From Enterobacter sichuanensis (GTDB taxonomy: Bacteria > Pseudomonadota > Gammaproteobacteria > Enterobacterales > Enterobacteriaceae): a DNA stretch of 33,024 nt. Positions 18,425-27,791 of this stretch are shown piece after piece (positions within the stretch are counted from its first letter, which is position 1; the number at the start of each line of letters is the position of its first letter). The notes below the pieces were generated by a model. That model was not told the origin of the DNA. It worked only from the letters and a program-made list of their open reading frames with translations, and did no database searches. The position numbers were made by a program, and so were the translations under genes. The stretch lies in the NCBI RefSeq assembly GCF_002939185.1, contig NZ_POVL01000052.1, positions 1 to 33,024 of the forward strand, in the 5' to 3' direction.

Positions 18425-18526
18425 GTGCGTGAAGTGGCTAAATTCCGGGCTTGTCACTCAATCCGTCTTGTCGTTTCAGTTCTGCGTTCTTTCCCTGTGA
18501 CCAGACAGCGAACAGACATGAGTTGA
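18425..18526 (+). CDS. rhoL: Probable rho leader peptide RhoL
   Basis: A GTG at 18425, right after an in-frame TAA, opens 33 codons ending in TGA at 18526. Its C-terminus, PVTRQRTDMS, matches the end of E. coli RhoL (PVTRQRKDMSR as I recall it), and its start GTG-CGT lines up with ATG-CGT there. The middle DNA is also alike but read in another frame: this sequence seems to have two extra bases before it and one after, so both ends keep frame. No good ribosome site precedes the GTG, and a TTGACA at 18413-18418 would, if a -35 box, place the start upstream of the RNA. The gene is therefore probable, not certain. RhoL lies in the leader through which rho is autoregulated. Confidence 0.5.
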   Translation: MREVAKFRACHSIRLVVSVLRSFPVTRQRTDMS

Positions 18527-18614
18527 TGGCCGCTAAACAGGCATGGATGACCCTGCCATACCATTCACAACATTAAGTTCGAGAATCACCCCGAGTTTAA
18601 GAACCCACACCATT

Positions 18615-19874
18615 ATGAATCTTACCGAATTAAAGAATACGCCGGTTTCTGAGCTGATCACTCTCGGCGAAAATATGGGACTGGAAAACCAGGCTCGTAT
18701 GCGCAAGCAGGACATCATTTTCGCCATCCTGAAGCAGCACGCTAAGAGTGGCGAAGATATCTTTGGCGACGGTGTGCTGGAGATATTGCAAGACGGATTT
18801 GGTTTCCTCCGCTCTGCAGACAGCTCCTACCTCGCCGGCCCTGACGACATCTACGTATCCCCCAGCCAAATCCGCCGTTTCAACCTCCGCACTGGTGACA
18901 CCATTTCAGGTAAGATTCGTCCTCCTAAAGAGGGTGAACGCTACTTTGCGCTGTTGAAAGTCAACGAAGTTAACTTCGACAAACCAGAAAACTCGCGTAA
19001 TAAGATCCTCTTTGAGAACTTAACGCCGCTGCACGCGAACTCTCGCCTGCGTATGGAGCGTGGTAACGGTTCTACCGAAGACTTAACCGCACGTGTTCTG
19101 GATCTGGCCTCACCAATCGGTCGTGGTCAGCGTGGTCTGATTGTGGCACCGCCAAAAGCGGGTAAAACCATGCTGCTGCAGAACATCGCGCAGAGCATTG
19201 CTTACAACCACCCTGACTGTGTGCTGATGGTGCTGCTGATTGACGAACGTCCGGAAGAAGTTACCGAGATGCAGCGTCTGGTTAAAGGTGAAGTTGTGGC
19301 TTCGACCTTTGACGAACCGGCCTCTCGCCACGTTCAGGTTGCTGAGATGGTGATCGAGAAGGCGAAACGCCTGGTTGAGCACAAGAAAGACGTGATCATC
19401 CTGCTCGACTCCATTACGCGTCTGGCGCGTGCCTACAACACCGTGGTCCCGGCTTCCGGTAAAGTACTGACCGGTGGTGTGGATGCTAACGCCCTGCATC
19501 GTCCAAAACGCTTCTTCGGTGCTGCACGTAACGTGGAAGAGGGCGGCAGCCTGACGATCATCGCGACAGCGCTGATCGATACCGGCTCCAAAATGGACGA
19601 AGTGATTTACGAAGAGTTTAAAGGGACAGGCAACATGGAACTGCACCTTTCTCGTAAGATTGCTGAAAAACGCGTCTTCCCGGCAATCGACTACAACCGT
19701 TCTGGTACCCGTAAAGAAGAGCTGCTCACCACCCAGGAAGAGCTGCAGAAAATGTGGATCCTGCGCAAAATCATCCATCCAATGGGTGAAATTGACGCGA
19801 TGGAGTTCCTCATTAACAAACTGGCGATGACCAAAACCAACGACGATTTCTTCGACATGATGAAACGCTCGTAA
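18615..19874 (+). CDS. rho: Transcription termination factor Rho
   Basis: This hexameric RNA-DNA helicase ends transcription by loading on C-rich rut RNA and translocating to RNA polymerase. The 419 residues match E. coli almost throughout. The N-terminal helical domain (1-47) is followed by the RNA-binding cold-shock-like domain (about 48-118, [13 protein letters not shown]). The RecA-type ATPase has PPKAGKT (179-185) with K184, [10 protein letters not shown] (Walker B), the Q-loop with [10 protein letters not shown] and the R-loop. The start is the ATG at 18615 (MNLTELK), as in E. coli; an upstream in-frame ATG at 18543 lies in the leader. A strong terminator follows. Confidence 0.97.
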   Translation: MNLTELKNTPVSELITLGENMGLENQARMRKQDIIFAILKQHAKSGEDIFGDGVLEILQDGFGFLRSADSSYLAGPDDIYVSPSQIRRFNLRTGDTISGKIRPPKEGERYFALLKVNEVNFDKPENSRNKILFENLTPLHANSRLRMERGNGSTEDLTARVLDLASPIGRGQRGLIVAPPKAGKTMLLQNIAQSIAYNHPDCVLMVLLIDERPEEVTEMQRLVKGEVVASTFDEPASRHVQVAEMVIEKAKRLVEHKKDVIILLDSITRLARAYNTVVPASGKVLTGGVDANALHRPKRFFGAARNVEEGGSLTIIATALIDTGSKMDEVIYEEFKGTGNMELHLSRKIAEKRVFPAIDYNRSGTRKEELLTTQEELQKMWILRKIIHPMGEIDAMEFLINKLAMTKTNDDFFDMMKRS

Positions 19875-19891
19875 CGCAAATAAAGCCAGTG

Positions 19892-19923
19892 AACGCCACG
19901 TTTTTACGTGGCGTTTTTCTTTT
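19892..19923 (+). terminator. Intrinsic terminator of rho
   Basis: AACGCCACGT (19892-19901) pairs with ACGTGGCGTT (19906-19915) around TTTT, followed by TTTCTTTT. It cleanly separates rho from the ECA operon. Confidence 0.93.
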
Positions 19924-20116
19924 ATGGACTATACGCTAGTACCACCTACTCCCAATTTTGACCGGTCGGTGCGACAATAGGACCGTTTATACAGTCAAAG
20001 AAATAATTGATTGAAAAATATACAAAGGGAGTTGTGAGAAGCCACCTTTATTACTTCTGAGGCGGTGGCTTCATGGTTATACTTCCGGGACTAACATTTG
20101 TTGAGAGCAATCCATT
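19924..20116 (+). promoter_or_regulatory. Upstream and leader region of the ECA operon
   Basis: This 193-base stretch has no gene. It should hold the wecA promoter, but no pair of boxes is convincing. The best is AGGACC (19979-19984), 17 bases, AATAAT (20002-20007). A stem-loop AAGCCACC (20039-20046) / GGTGGCTT (20064-20071) with a 17-base loop follows. Its 3' side includes GGCGGTGG (20061-20068), one base away from the ops core GGCGGTAG bound by the antiterminator RfaH. Function of either is untested. Confidence 0.45.
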
Positions 20117-21220
20117 GTGAATCTACTCACCGTTGTGACTGAGCTAATCAGTATATTTTTATTCACAACCTGTTTTTTGTTCATCGCGCGTAAGGTGGCA
20201 AAAAGAATAGGGTTGGTGGACAAACCTAATTTTCGTAAACGTCATCAGGGACTTATTCCTCTTGTAGGAGGGATTTCTGTTTACGCAGGTATCTGTTTCA
20301 CGTTTGGTATTGCGGATTATTATATTCCACACGCAGCCCTCTATATTGCCTGTGCGGGTGTCCTGGTCCTCGTCGGGGCGCTTGATGACCGGTTCGATAT
20401 CGCGGTGAAAATACGTGCCACCGTCCAGGCGGCGATTGGCGTGGTGATGATGGTCGTGGGTGGGCTGTACCTGAGAAGCCTCGGTTATGTGTTTGGCCCC
20501 TGGGAGTTAGTCCTGGGTCCATTTGGTTTCTTCCTGACGCTCTTTGCCGTCTGGGCAGCTATCAATGCCTTCAACATGGTTGACGGCATTGACGGCCTGC
20601 TCGGGGGATTGTCTTCTGTCTCGTTCGCCGCCATCGGCATTATTTTGTGGTTTGATGGCCAGTACAGCCTGGCAATGTGGTGTTTTGCCATGATTGCCGC
20701 CATCCTGCCTTATATTCTCCTTAACCTCGGTGCGCTCGGGCGTCGCTATAAAGTCTTTATGGGTGACGCGGGCAGTACGTTGATTGGTTTCACCGTGATC
20801 TGGATTTTGCTCGAAACGACGCAGGGCAAAACGCACCCGATCAGTCCGGTCACGGCATTGTGGATCATTGCTATTCCATTAATGGATATGGTGGCGATTA
20901 TGTATCGCCGTCTGCGTAAAGGGATGAGTCCTTTCTCGCCTGACCGTCAGCATATTCATCATCTCATCATGCGCGCGGGTTTTACTTCTCGTCAGGCATT
21001 TGTGCTGATCACCCTGGCCGCTGCTATTCTGGCCGCCATTGGCGTCGCGGCTGAATATGCCCACTTTATTCCTGAATGGGTAATGTTGGTATTATTCTTG
21101 CTAGCATTTTTCCTGTACGGCTACTGTATTAAGCGCGCATGGAAAGTGGCGCGATTCATTAAACGTCTGAAACGCAGGATGCGTCGTAACAATGACAAAA
21201 ACCCAACATTAACTAAGTAA
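20117..21220 (+). CDS. wecA: WecA, UDP-GlcNAc:undecaprenyl-phosphate GlcNAc-1-P transferase
   Basis: WecA makes lipid I of enterobacterial common antigen (Und-PP-GlcNAc) at the inner membrane and also starts many O-antigens. The 367-residue polytopic protein of the PNPT family has about 11 membrane segments. Catalytic and Mg-binding aspartates D90-D91 (GALDDRFD), D156 and D159 (MVDGIDG) and the HIHH motif (279-282) are all present. The start codon is GTG, giving the same N-terminus as E. coli (MNLLTV). It is the first gene of the operon; wzzE begins within 15 bases of its stop. Confidence 0.96.
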   Translation: MNLLTVVTELISIFLFTTCFLFIARKVAKRIGLVDKPNFRKRHQGLIPLVGGISVYAGICFTFGIADYYIPHAALYIACAGVLVLVGALDDRFDIAVKIRATVQAAIGVVMMVVGGLYLRSLGYVFGPWELVLGPFGFFLTLFAVWAAINAFNMVDGIDGLLGGLSSVSFAAIGIILWFDGQYSLAMWCFAMIAAILPYILLNLGALGRRYKVFMGDAGSTLIGFTVIWILLETTQGKTHPISPVTALWIIAIPLMDMVAIMYRRLRKGMSPFSPDRQHIHHLIMRAGFTSRQAFVLITLAAAILAAIGVAAEYAHFIPEWVMLVLFLLAFFLYGYCIKRAWKVARFIKRLKRRMRRNNDKNPTLTK

Positions 21221-21233
21221 AACCGGGACTATG

Positions 21234-22280
21234 ATGACTCAACCGTTGGCGGGAGCGAAATCAGTGGTAACTGAGAATGAACTGGATATTCGTGGTTTGT
21301 TTCGCGTGTTATGGGCAGGCAAACTTTGGATTGCGGGGATCGCACTGGGGTTCGCACTGTTAGCCCTGGCCTACACTTTCTTTGCAAAACAGGAGTGGAG
21401 CGCCACGGCAATCACAGACCGACCTACGGTTAACATGCTCGGTGGGTTTTATTCTCAGCAGCAGTTCCTGCGTAACCTGGATATCAAGGCCAATCTGGCG
21501 ACACCTGACCAGGCTTCTGTTATGGATGAAGCCTATAAAGAGTTTGTGATGCAGCTGGCCTCCTGGGACACGCGTCGCGACTTCTGGTCCCAGACGGATT
21601 ATTACAAGCAGCGTATGGTGGGTAACAGCAAGGCGGATGCCGCGCTGTTAGATGACCTGATTAACAATATTCAGTTTATGCCGGGCGATGCGCTGCGTAA
21701 CGTGAATGACAGCGTCAAGCTGATTGCAGAAACCGCGCCGGATGCCAACAACCTGTTGCGCCAGTACGTTGCGTTTGCCAGCCAGCGTGCTGCCAGTCAT
21801 CTCAATGAAGAGCTGAAAGGCGCCTGGGCGGCCCGTACCATCCAGATGAAGGCGCAGGTAAAACGACAGGAAGAGGTGGCGAAAGCCATTTTCGCTCGCC
21901 GCGTACACAATATTGAGCAGGCGCTGAAAATTGCGGAACAGCACAATATTTCCCGCAGCGAAACGGATGTACCGGCTGATGAACTCCCGGATTCTGAAAT
22001 GTTCCTTCTTGGCCGCCCCATGCTGCAGGCACGTCTGGAAAATCTTCAGGCCGTTGGCCCCGATTTTGACCTCGACTACGATCAAAACCGCGCCATGCTT
22101 ACTACCCTGAATGTCGGTCCGACGCTGGACCCGCGTTTTCAGACCTATCGTTATTTGAGAACGCCTGAAGAACCTGTAAAACGCGATAGTCCGCGTCGTG
22201 CATTCCTGATGATTATGTGGGGGATTGTCGGCGCACTGACGGGCGCTGGCGTGGCGTTAACGCGTCGTCGCACAAACTAA
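21234..22280 (+). CDS. wzzE: WzzE, ECA chain-length regulator
   Basis: This polysaccharide co-polymerase works with WzyE to set the number of trisaccharide repeats and the size of cyclic ECA. The 348 residues have a membrane segment near residues 31-50 (ALGFALLALAYTF) and a second near the C-terminus (FLMIMWGIVGALTGAGVALT). Between them is a large periplasmic helical domain, including the QMKAQVKRQEEVAKAIF coiled-coil part. The second ATG (21234) is chosen because GGGA lies 5 bases upstream and the E. coli protein starts MTQP; the ATG at 21231 would add one Met. It is separated from wecB by 60 bases containing a stem-loop. Confidence 0.94.
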   Translation: MTQPLAGAKSVVTENELDIRGLFRVLWAGKLWIAGIALGFALLALAYTFFAKQEWSATAITDRPTVNMLGGFYSQQQFLRNLDIKANLATPDQASVMDEAYKEFVMQLASWDTRRDFWSQTDYYKQRMVGNSKADAALLDDLINNIQFMPGDALRNVNDSVKLIAETAPDANNLLRQYVAFASQRAASHLNEELKGAWAARTIQMKAQVKRQEEVAKAIFARRVHNIEQALKIAEQHNISRSETDVPADELPDSEMFLLGRPMLQARLENLQAVGPDFDLDYDQNRAMLTTLNVGPTLDPRFQTYRYLRTPEEPVKRDSPRRAFLMIMWGIVGALTGAGVALTRRRTN

Positions 22281-22292
22281 GAACGCCGTCTA

Positions 22293-22320
22293 CGATGAAG
22301 GCTATGTATGGCCTTCATCG
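22293..22320 (+). other. Stem-loop between wzzE and wecB
   Basis: CGATGAAGGC (22293-22302) pairs perfectly with GCCTTCATCG (22311-22320) over 10 bp, loop TATGTATG. CTTAATCGAAG follows, so there is no U-tract. It sits in the largest gap of an otherwise tightly packed operon and may mark an RNA-processing point that sets wecB-G levels apart from wecA-wzzE. Confidence 0.65.
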
Positions 22321-22340
22321 CTTAATCGAAGAGAATCGAT

Positions 22341-23471
22341 GTGAAAGTACTTACCGTATTTGGCACCAGGCCGGAGGCCATTAAGATGGCACCTCTGGTT
22401 CATGCGCTGGCCAGCGATCCTGATATTGAAGCGAAAGTGTGTGTCACTGCCCAACACCGTGAGATGCTCGATCAGGTTTTAACGCTCTTTTCTATCGTCC
22501 CGGATTACGATCTTAATATTATGAAACCGGGTCAAGGGCTGACGGAGATAACCTGTCGCATCCTGCAAGAGCTCAAGCCGATCCTGGAGTCATTCAAGCC
22601 CGACGTGGTGCTGGTTCACGGCGACACCACCACCACCGTGGCGACAAGCCTGGCGGCGTTTTACCAGCGTATTCCCGTAGGACATGTTGAGGCGGGACTG
22701 CGCACCGGCAATCTCTACTCGCCGTGGCCGGAAGAAGCTAACCGCACGCTCACCGGACATCTGGCGATGTACCACTTTGCGCCCACGGAAAATTCCCGTC
22801 AGAACCTGCTGCGTGAAAATATCGCTGATAACAAAATCTTCGTGACCGGTAATACGGTCATTGATGCGTTAATTTGGGTACGTGATCGCGTGCTGGCGAA
22901 CCGCGAACTGCAGGAAGACCTTGCTGCCCGTTATCCCTTCCTGCACAACGGCAAAAAAACCATCCTGGTGACCGGCCACCGCCGCGAAAGCTTTGGCAGG
23001 GGCTTTGAGCAGATCTGTCATGCGCTGGCTGAAATTGCTGCGCAGAACGAAGATGTGCAGATCGTTTATCCGGTCCATCTCAACCCTAACGTCAGCGAGC
23101 CGGTTAACCGCATTCTGGGCCATGTCGACAATGTACTTCTGATGGAACCGCAGGACTACATGCCGTTTGTCTGGCTGATGAACCATGCCTGGCTGATCCT
23201 CACCGATTCCGGTGGGATCCAGGAAGAAGCGCCTTCCCTCGGTAAACCGGTGCTGGTGATGCGTGAAACGACCGAACGCCCGGAGGCCGTTAAAGCGGGA
23301 ACCGTGCGCCTGGTCGGAACCAGCACGCAGTTGATTGTCGAAGAGGTCACGCGCCTGCTGCACGACGAGGAAGCGTATCAGGCAATGAGCCGGGCCCATA
23401 ACCCATATGGCGACGGGCAGGCTTGTGGTCGTATTTTGCATGCACTTAAACACAATCGGGTATCGCTATGA
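22341..23471 (+). CDS. wecB: WecB, UDP-N-acetylglucosamine 2-epimerase (non-hydrolysing)
   Basis: WecB interconverts UDP-GlcNAc and UDP-ManNAc, giving substrate to WecC. The 376 residues have two Rossmann-like domains (GT-B fold). Active-site D95 (HGDTTTT), E117 (HVEAGLRTG), E131 (PWPEEANR) and the GHRRESFG region are present. The start is GTG at 22341, and the E. coli protein has the same N-terminus. Its stop overlaps the wecC ATG (ATGA), so translation is coupled. Confidence 0.96.
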   Translation: MKVLTVFGTRPEAIKMAPLVHALASDPDIEAKVCVTAQHREMLDQVLTLFSIVPDYDLNIMKPGQGLTEITCRILQELKPILESFKPDVVLVHGDTTTTVATSLAAFYQRIPVGHVEAGLRTGNLYSPWPEEANRTLTGHLAMYHFAPTENSRQNLLRENIADNKIFVTGNTVIDALIWVRDRVLANRELQEDLAARYPFLHNGKKTILVTGHRRESFGRGFEQICHALAEIAAQNEDVQIVYPVHLNPNVSEPVNRILGHVDNVLLMEPQDYMPFVWLMNHAWLILTDSGGIQEEAPSLGKPVLVMRETTERPEAVKAGTVRLVGTSTQLIVEEVTRLLHDEEAYQAMSRAHNPYGDGQACGRILHALKHNRVSL

Positions 23472-24730
23472 GTTTTACTACCATCTCTGTCATTGGTCTT
23501 GGCTACATTGGCTTGCCCACCGCGGCGGCGTTTGCCTCTCGTCAAAAACAGGTTGTCGGTGTGGATATCAACACTCGCGCGGTGGAAACCATTAACCGTG
23601 GCGAAATTCATATTGTGGAGCCCGATCTCGACCGCGTGGTCAAGGAGGCGGTTGACGGGGGATTCCTGCGCGCCAGTACCACGCCGGTTGAAGCGGATGC
23701 GTACCTGATTGCTGTTCCCACGCCATTTAAAGGCGACCATGAACCCGACATGGTCTATGTCGAAGCGGCGGCGAAATCTATCGCGCCTGTGCTGAAGAAA
23801 GGGGCGCTGGTGATCCTTGAGTCGACGTCGCCGGTTGGCGCGACCGAGCAGATGGCGCAGTGGCTGGCCGACGCGCGTCCTGATTTAAGCTTCCCGCAAC
23901 AGGCGGGAGAGCAGGCGGATATCAATATCGCCTACTGTCCGGAGCGCGTACTGCCGGGCCAGGTGATGGTTGAACTGATTAAAAACGACCGCGTGATTGG
24001 CGGTATGACGCCCGTGTGTTCTGAACGTGCCAGCGCGCTATACAAGATTTTCCTTGAAGGCGAATGCGTGGTGACCAACTCCCGCACTGCTGAAATGTGC
24101 AAGCTGACGGAAAACAGCTTCCGTGACGTTAACATCGCCTTCGCGAATGAACTGTCACTTATTTGCGCCGATCAGGGGATTAACGTCTGGGAGTTGATTC
24201 GCCTGGCGAATCGCCATCCGCGTGTCAATATTCTCCAGCCAGGCCCGGGCGTGGGCGGGCACTGCATCGCCGTCGACCCGTGGTTTATCGTGGCGCAGAA
24301 TCCGGCGCAGGCTCGTCTGATCCGCACCGCGCGTGAAGTGAACGACAGCAAACCGCACTGGGTACTCAACCAGGTCAAAACCACGGTAGCGGATTGTCTG
24401 GCAGAGAGCGGCAAGCGCGCCAGCGAGCTGAAAATCGCCTGCTTTGGTCTGGCATTTAAGCCCAACATTGACGACCTGCGCGAAAGCCCGGCAATGGAAA
24501 TTGCTGAAATGATTGCCGAATGGCACAAAGGCGAAACACTGGTGGTCGAGCCAAATATTCATGAACTGCCGGCAAAACTGGCGGGGCACTGCACGCTGAC
24601 AGCGCTCGACAATGCCCTGGCGACGGCGGATGTGCTGGTGCTGCTGGTGGATCACAACGAGTTTAAAGCGATCTCCGGCGATGCCGTTCATCAGCAGCAT
24701 GTGGTTGATACCAAGGGTGTCTGGCGTTGA
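23468..24730 (+). CDS. wecC: WecC, UDP-N-acetyl-D-mannosamine dehydrogenase
   Basis: WecC oxidises UDP-ManNAc to UDP-ManNAcA in two NAD-dependent steps; ManNAcA is the second sugar of the ECA repeat. The 420-residue protein has the Rossmann motif GLGYIG (10-15), the catalytic cysteine C266 in [10 protein letters not shown], and a C-terminal UDP-binding domain. Its final TGA overlaps the TTG start of wecD. In E. coli rffG and rffH lie between wecC and wecD; here they are missing. Confidence 0.96.
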   Translation: MSFTTISVIGLGYIGLPTAAAFASRQKQVVGVDINTRAVETINRGEIHIVEPDLDRVVKEAVDGGFLRASTTPVEADAYLIAVPTPFKGDHEPDMVYVEAAAKSIAPVLKKGALVILESTSPVGATEQMAQWLADARPDLSFPQQAGEQADINIAYCPERVLPGQVMVELIKNDRVIGGMTPVCSERASALYKIFLEGECVVTNSRTAEMCKLTENSFRDVNIAFANELSLICADQGINVWELIRLANRHPRVNILQPGPGVGGHCIAVDPWFIVAQNPAQARLIRTAREVNDSKPHWVLNQVKTTVADCLAESGKRASELKIACFGLAFKPNIDDLRESPAMEIAEMIAEWHKGETLVVEPNIHELPAKLAGHCTLTALDNALATADVLVLLVDHNEFKAISGDAVHQQHVVDTKGVWR

Positions 24731-25404
24731 GCCGCCTGAATGGGGTACTCGAGTCTCTGCAATGGGAGAGTGACTTTTTCAGTCTGCCGTCGGCCATCGT
24801 ACGACTGCGCGATGATGCGCCGGCACTGACTGAATCGGCATTTACCGCCTGGCAACGGGTACAGGCTAAGATCCCGGCGGACCGTACTGATCTGCTTGAT
24901 GCGCTCCAGCAGCACGGCTTTAAGCTGGTTGAAGGTGAGGCCGATCTCTCCATTACCCTTACCCGGCACGATGCGCCCGGTGCGGAAATGGCAGCCGAAC
25001 AGGATATTCCCGTGTTGCGTCAGATGGCGGCCCAGGCGTTTGCGCAGAGCCGCTTTCGCGCGCCCTGGTACGCGCCTGGCGATAGCGGACGGTTTTACGC
25101 CCAGTGGGTGGAGAATGCGGTTAAAGGCACGTTTGACCATGTCTGCCTGGTTTTTCGGGCAGGGGACAGTCAGATCCAGGGATTTGTCTCCCTGCGTAAG
25201 CTCAACGAGCGCGAGGCGCGGATTGGCTTATTAGCCGGGCGTGGGATGGGTGAGAAACTCATGCAGGCGGCGCTGTACTGGGCGCAGGAGCAAAAACTTG
25301 TGACGCTGCGGGTGGCGACCCAGGTGGGCAATACCGCCGCGCTTAAACGATATATTGCGAGTGGTGCCAACATCGACGCCACCGCCTACTGGTTATACAG
25401 GTGA
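24727..25404 (+). CDS. wecD: WecD, dTDP-4-amino-4,6-dideoxygalactose N-acetyltransferase
   Basis: WecD (RffC) acetylates dTDP-Fuc4N with acetyl-CoA to give dTDP-Fuc4NAc. The 225-residue protein has a diverged N-terminal part (1-80) and a C-terminal GNAT domain, with the acetyl-CoA loop [12 protein letters not shown] (167-178) and Y209, which lines up with the general-acid tyrosine reported in E. coli. The only fitting start is TTG at 24727, in a TTGA overlap with wecC; a rare start codon suggests low, coupled translation. Residues 1-45 are poorly conserved relative to E. coli. Confidence 0.93.
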   Translation: MSRLNGVLESLQWESDFFSLPSAIVRLRDDAPALTESAFTAWQRVQAKIPADRTDLLDALQQHGFKLVEGEADLSITLTRHDAPGAEMAAEQDIPVLRQMAAQAFAQSRFRAPWYAPGDSGRFYAQWVENAVKGTFDHVCLVFRAGDSQIQGFVSLRKLNEREARIGLLAGRGMGEKLMQAALYWAQEQKLVTLRVATQVGNTAALKRYIASGANIDATAYWLYR

Positions 25405-25408
25405 CAAG

Positions 25409-26539
25409 ATGATTCCATTTAACGCACCACCCGTCGTGGGCACCGAACTCGACTACATGCAGTCTGCTATGGGCAGCGGCAAACTCTGCGGTGATGGTGG
25501 GTTTACCCGTCGCTGCCAGCAGTGGATGGAGCAGCGTTTTCACAGCGCTAAAGTATTGCTGACCCCGTCCTGTACGGCATCACTGGAAATGGCGGCCCTG
25601 TTGCTGGATATCCAGCCTGGCGATGAAGTCATTATGCCAAGCTATACCTTCGTCTCCACGGCGAACGCGTTTGTCCTGCGCGGGGCGAAAATCGTCTTTG
25701 TGGATATCCGTCCGGATACCATGAACATTGATGAAACGCTCATTGAAGCGGCGATCACCGATAAAACGCGCGCGATTGTGCCGGTCCACTATGCGGGCGT
25801 AGCCTGCGAAATGGACACCATCATGGCGATTGCCAACAAACATAACCTGTTTGTGGTGGAAGACGCCGCCCAGGGGGTGATGTCCACCTACAAGGGACGC
25901 GCGCTGGGCACGATCGGCCATATTGGCTGCTTTAGCTTCCACGAAACCAAAAACTACACCGCTGGCGGTGAGGGCGGCGCGACGCTGATAAACGATCGCG
26001 CGCTGGTCGAGCGCGCGGAAGTGATCCGCGAAAAAGGGACCAACCGCAGCCAGTTCTTCCGCGGACAGGTAGACAAATACACATGGCGCGATATCGGCTC
26101 AAGTTATCTGATGGCGGATCTGCAGGCGGCATACCTGTGGGCGCAACTGGAAGCCGCGGAGCGTATCAACCTTCAGCGTCTGTCCCTGTGGCAAACCTAT
26201 TACGACGCGCTGGAGCCTCTGGCGAAAGCCGGGCGCATTGAACTCCCGACCATTCCGGCTGATTGTGTCCACAATGCGCACATGTTCTACATCAAGCTGC
26301 GCGATAACGACGATCGCAGCCAGCTCATCGCCTGGCTGAAAGAGGCTGAAATTATGGCGGTGTTCCACTACATTCCGCTGCACTCCAGCCCCGCGGGCGA
26401 AGCGTTCGGCATATTTGCGGGTGAAGACCGTTACACGACCAAAGAAAGTGAGCGTTTGCTTCGCCTGCCATTGTTCTACAACCTCGCGCCAGTTAACCAG
26501 CGTACGGTGATTAATACCCTTCTGAGCTATTTCGGCTGA
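25409..26539 (+). CDS. wecE: WecE, dTDP-4-keto-6-deoxyglucose aminotransferase
   Basis: WecE transfers an amino group from glutamate to dTDP-4-keto-6-deoxyglucose to give dTDP-Fuc4N. It is a DegT/DnrJ/EryC1 family PLP enzyme of 376 residues, with the PLP lysine K181 in FHETKNYTAGGEGG. The start is ATG at 25409 (MIPFNAPP), 4 bases after wecD, as in E. coli; the frame is open further upstream inside wecD, but that part is not protein. Its substrate comes from RffH and RffG, whose genes are not in this operon here. Confidence 0.96.
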   Translation: MIPFNAPPVVGTELDYMQSAMGSGKLCGDGGFTRRCQQWMEQRFHSAKVLLTPSCTASLEMAALLLDIQPGDEVIMPSYTFVSTANAFVLRGAKIVFVDIRPDTMNIDETLIEAAITDKTRAIVPVHYAGVACEMDTIMAIANKHNLFVVEDAAQGVMSTYKGRALGTIGHIGCFSFHETKNYTAGGEGGATLINDRALVERAEVIREKGTNRSQFFRGQVDKYTWRDIGSSYLMADLQAAYLWAQLEAAERINLQRLSLWQTYYDALEPLAKAGRIELPTIPADCVHNAHMFYIKLRDNDDRSQLIAWLKEAEIMAVFHYIPLHSSPAGEAFGIFAGEDRYTTKESERLLRLPLFYNLAPVNQRTVINTLLSYFG

Positions 26540-26540
26540 T

Positions 26541-27791
26541 ATGTCTCTGGCAAAAGCATCGGTGTGGACCGCCGCGTCCACACTTGTAAAAATTGGCGCC
26601 GGACTGCTGGTCGTCAAGCTGTTGGCTGTCTCATTTGGCCCGTCAGGTGTCGGGATGGCGGGTAACTTCCGCCAGCTCGTTACCGTCCTTGGGGTGCTGG
26701 CCGGTGCCGGGATCTTCAACGGCGTGACCAAATACGTTGCGCAGTATCATGATGATGCGGCACAGCTGCGCCGGGTGGTGGGCACCGCTTCGGCGATGGT
26801 CACGGGTTTTTCGACCCTGATGGCGATTGTCTTTCTGCTGGCGGCGGCCCCCATCAGCCAGGGATTATTCGGTCACACCCACTATCAGGGACTGGTGCGT
26901 CTGGTTGCGTTGGTGCAGATGGGTATTGCCTGGGCTAACCTGCTGCTGGCGCTGATGAAAGGTTTTCGTGATGCTGCCGGGAACGCCCTTGCGTTAATCC
27001 TGGGAAGCGTCATTGGTGTTATTGCCTACTACTTCTGCTATCGCCTCGGTGGCTATGAAGGTGCCCTGCTCGGGCTGGCGCTGGTACCGGCCCTCGTGGT
27101 TGTGCCTGCCGCGTTTATGCTGATGCGTCGGGGCGTCATCCCTCTGCGCTACCTGAAACCGCAATGGGACAAGCTGCTTGCCAGCCAGCTGGGTAAATTT
27201 ACCCTGATGGCGCTCATTACCTCCGTCACGCTGCCCGTGGCCTATGTGATGATGCGAAACCTGCTGGCGGCGCATTATAGCTGGGAGGAGGTCGGGATTT
27301 GGCAGGGCGTGAGCAGCATTTCTGACGCCTACCTCCAGTTTATTACGGCTTCCTTTAGCGTTTATTTGCTGCCAACCTTATCGCGTCTGACGTCCAGACA
27401 GGATATCACCCGTGAGATTTTCCGATCGCTGCGCTTTGTGTTGCCGGCGGTTGCGGCTGCCAGCTTCACTGTCTGGTTATTGCGTGATGTCGCTATCTGG
27501 CTGCTCTTCTCGGCGAAGTTCACCGCCATGCGCGATCTCTTTGCCTGGCAGCTGGTGGGCGATGTACTGAAAGTAGGGGCTTACGTTTTCGGCTACCTGG
27601 TGATTGCGAAGGCCTCACTGCGGCTGTATATCCTGGCGGAAATGAGCCAGTTTGTGTTACTGACGTCGTTCTCGCACTGGTTGATACCCGCGCACGGCGC
27701 GCTGGGGGCGGCTCAGGCCTATATGGCAACGTATATCGTTTATTTCGCTGCCTGTTGCGGCGTATTTTTATTGTGGCGTAAACGCGCATGA
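26541..27791 (+). CDS. wzxE: WzxE, ECA lipid III flippase
   Basis: WzxE moves undecaprenyl-PP-GlcNAc-ManNAcA-Fuc4NAc across the inner membrane. The 416-residue MOP-superfamily (Wzx type) protein has about 12 hydrophobic segments throughout. The length equals E. coli WzxE. It begins 1 base after the wecE stop and overlaps wecF by 4 bases (ATGA). Confidence 0.95.
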   Translation: MSLAKASVWTAASTLVKIGAGLLVVKLLAVSFGPSGVGMAGNFRQLVTVLGVLAGAGIFNGVTKYVAQYHDDAAQLRRVVGTASAMVTGFSTLMAIVFLLAAAPISQGLFGHTHYQGLVRLVALVQMGIAWANLLLALMKGFRDAAGNALALILGSVIGVIAYYFCYRLGGYEGALLGLALVPALVVVPAAFMLMRRGVIPLRYLKPQWDKLLASQLGKFTLMALITSVTLPVAYVMMRNLLAAHYSWEEVGIWQGVSSISDAYLQFITASFSVYLLPTLSRLTSRQDITREIFRSLRFVLPAVAAASFTVWLLRDVAIWLLFSAKFTAMRDLFAWQLVGDVLKVGAYVFGYLVIAKASLRLYILAEMSQFVLLTSFSHWLIPAHGALGAAQAYMATYIVYFAACCGVFLLWRKRA

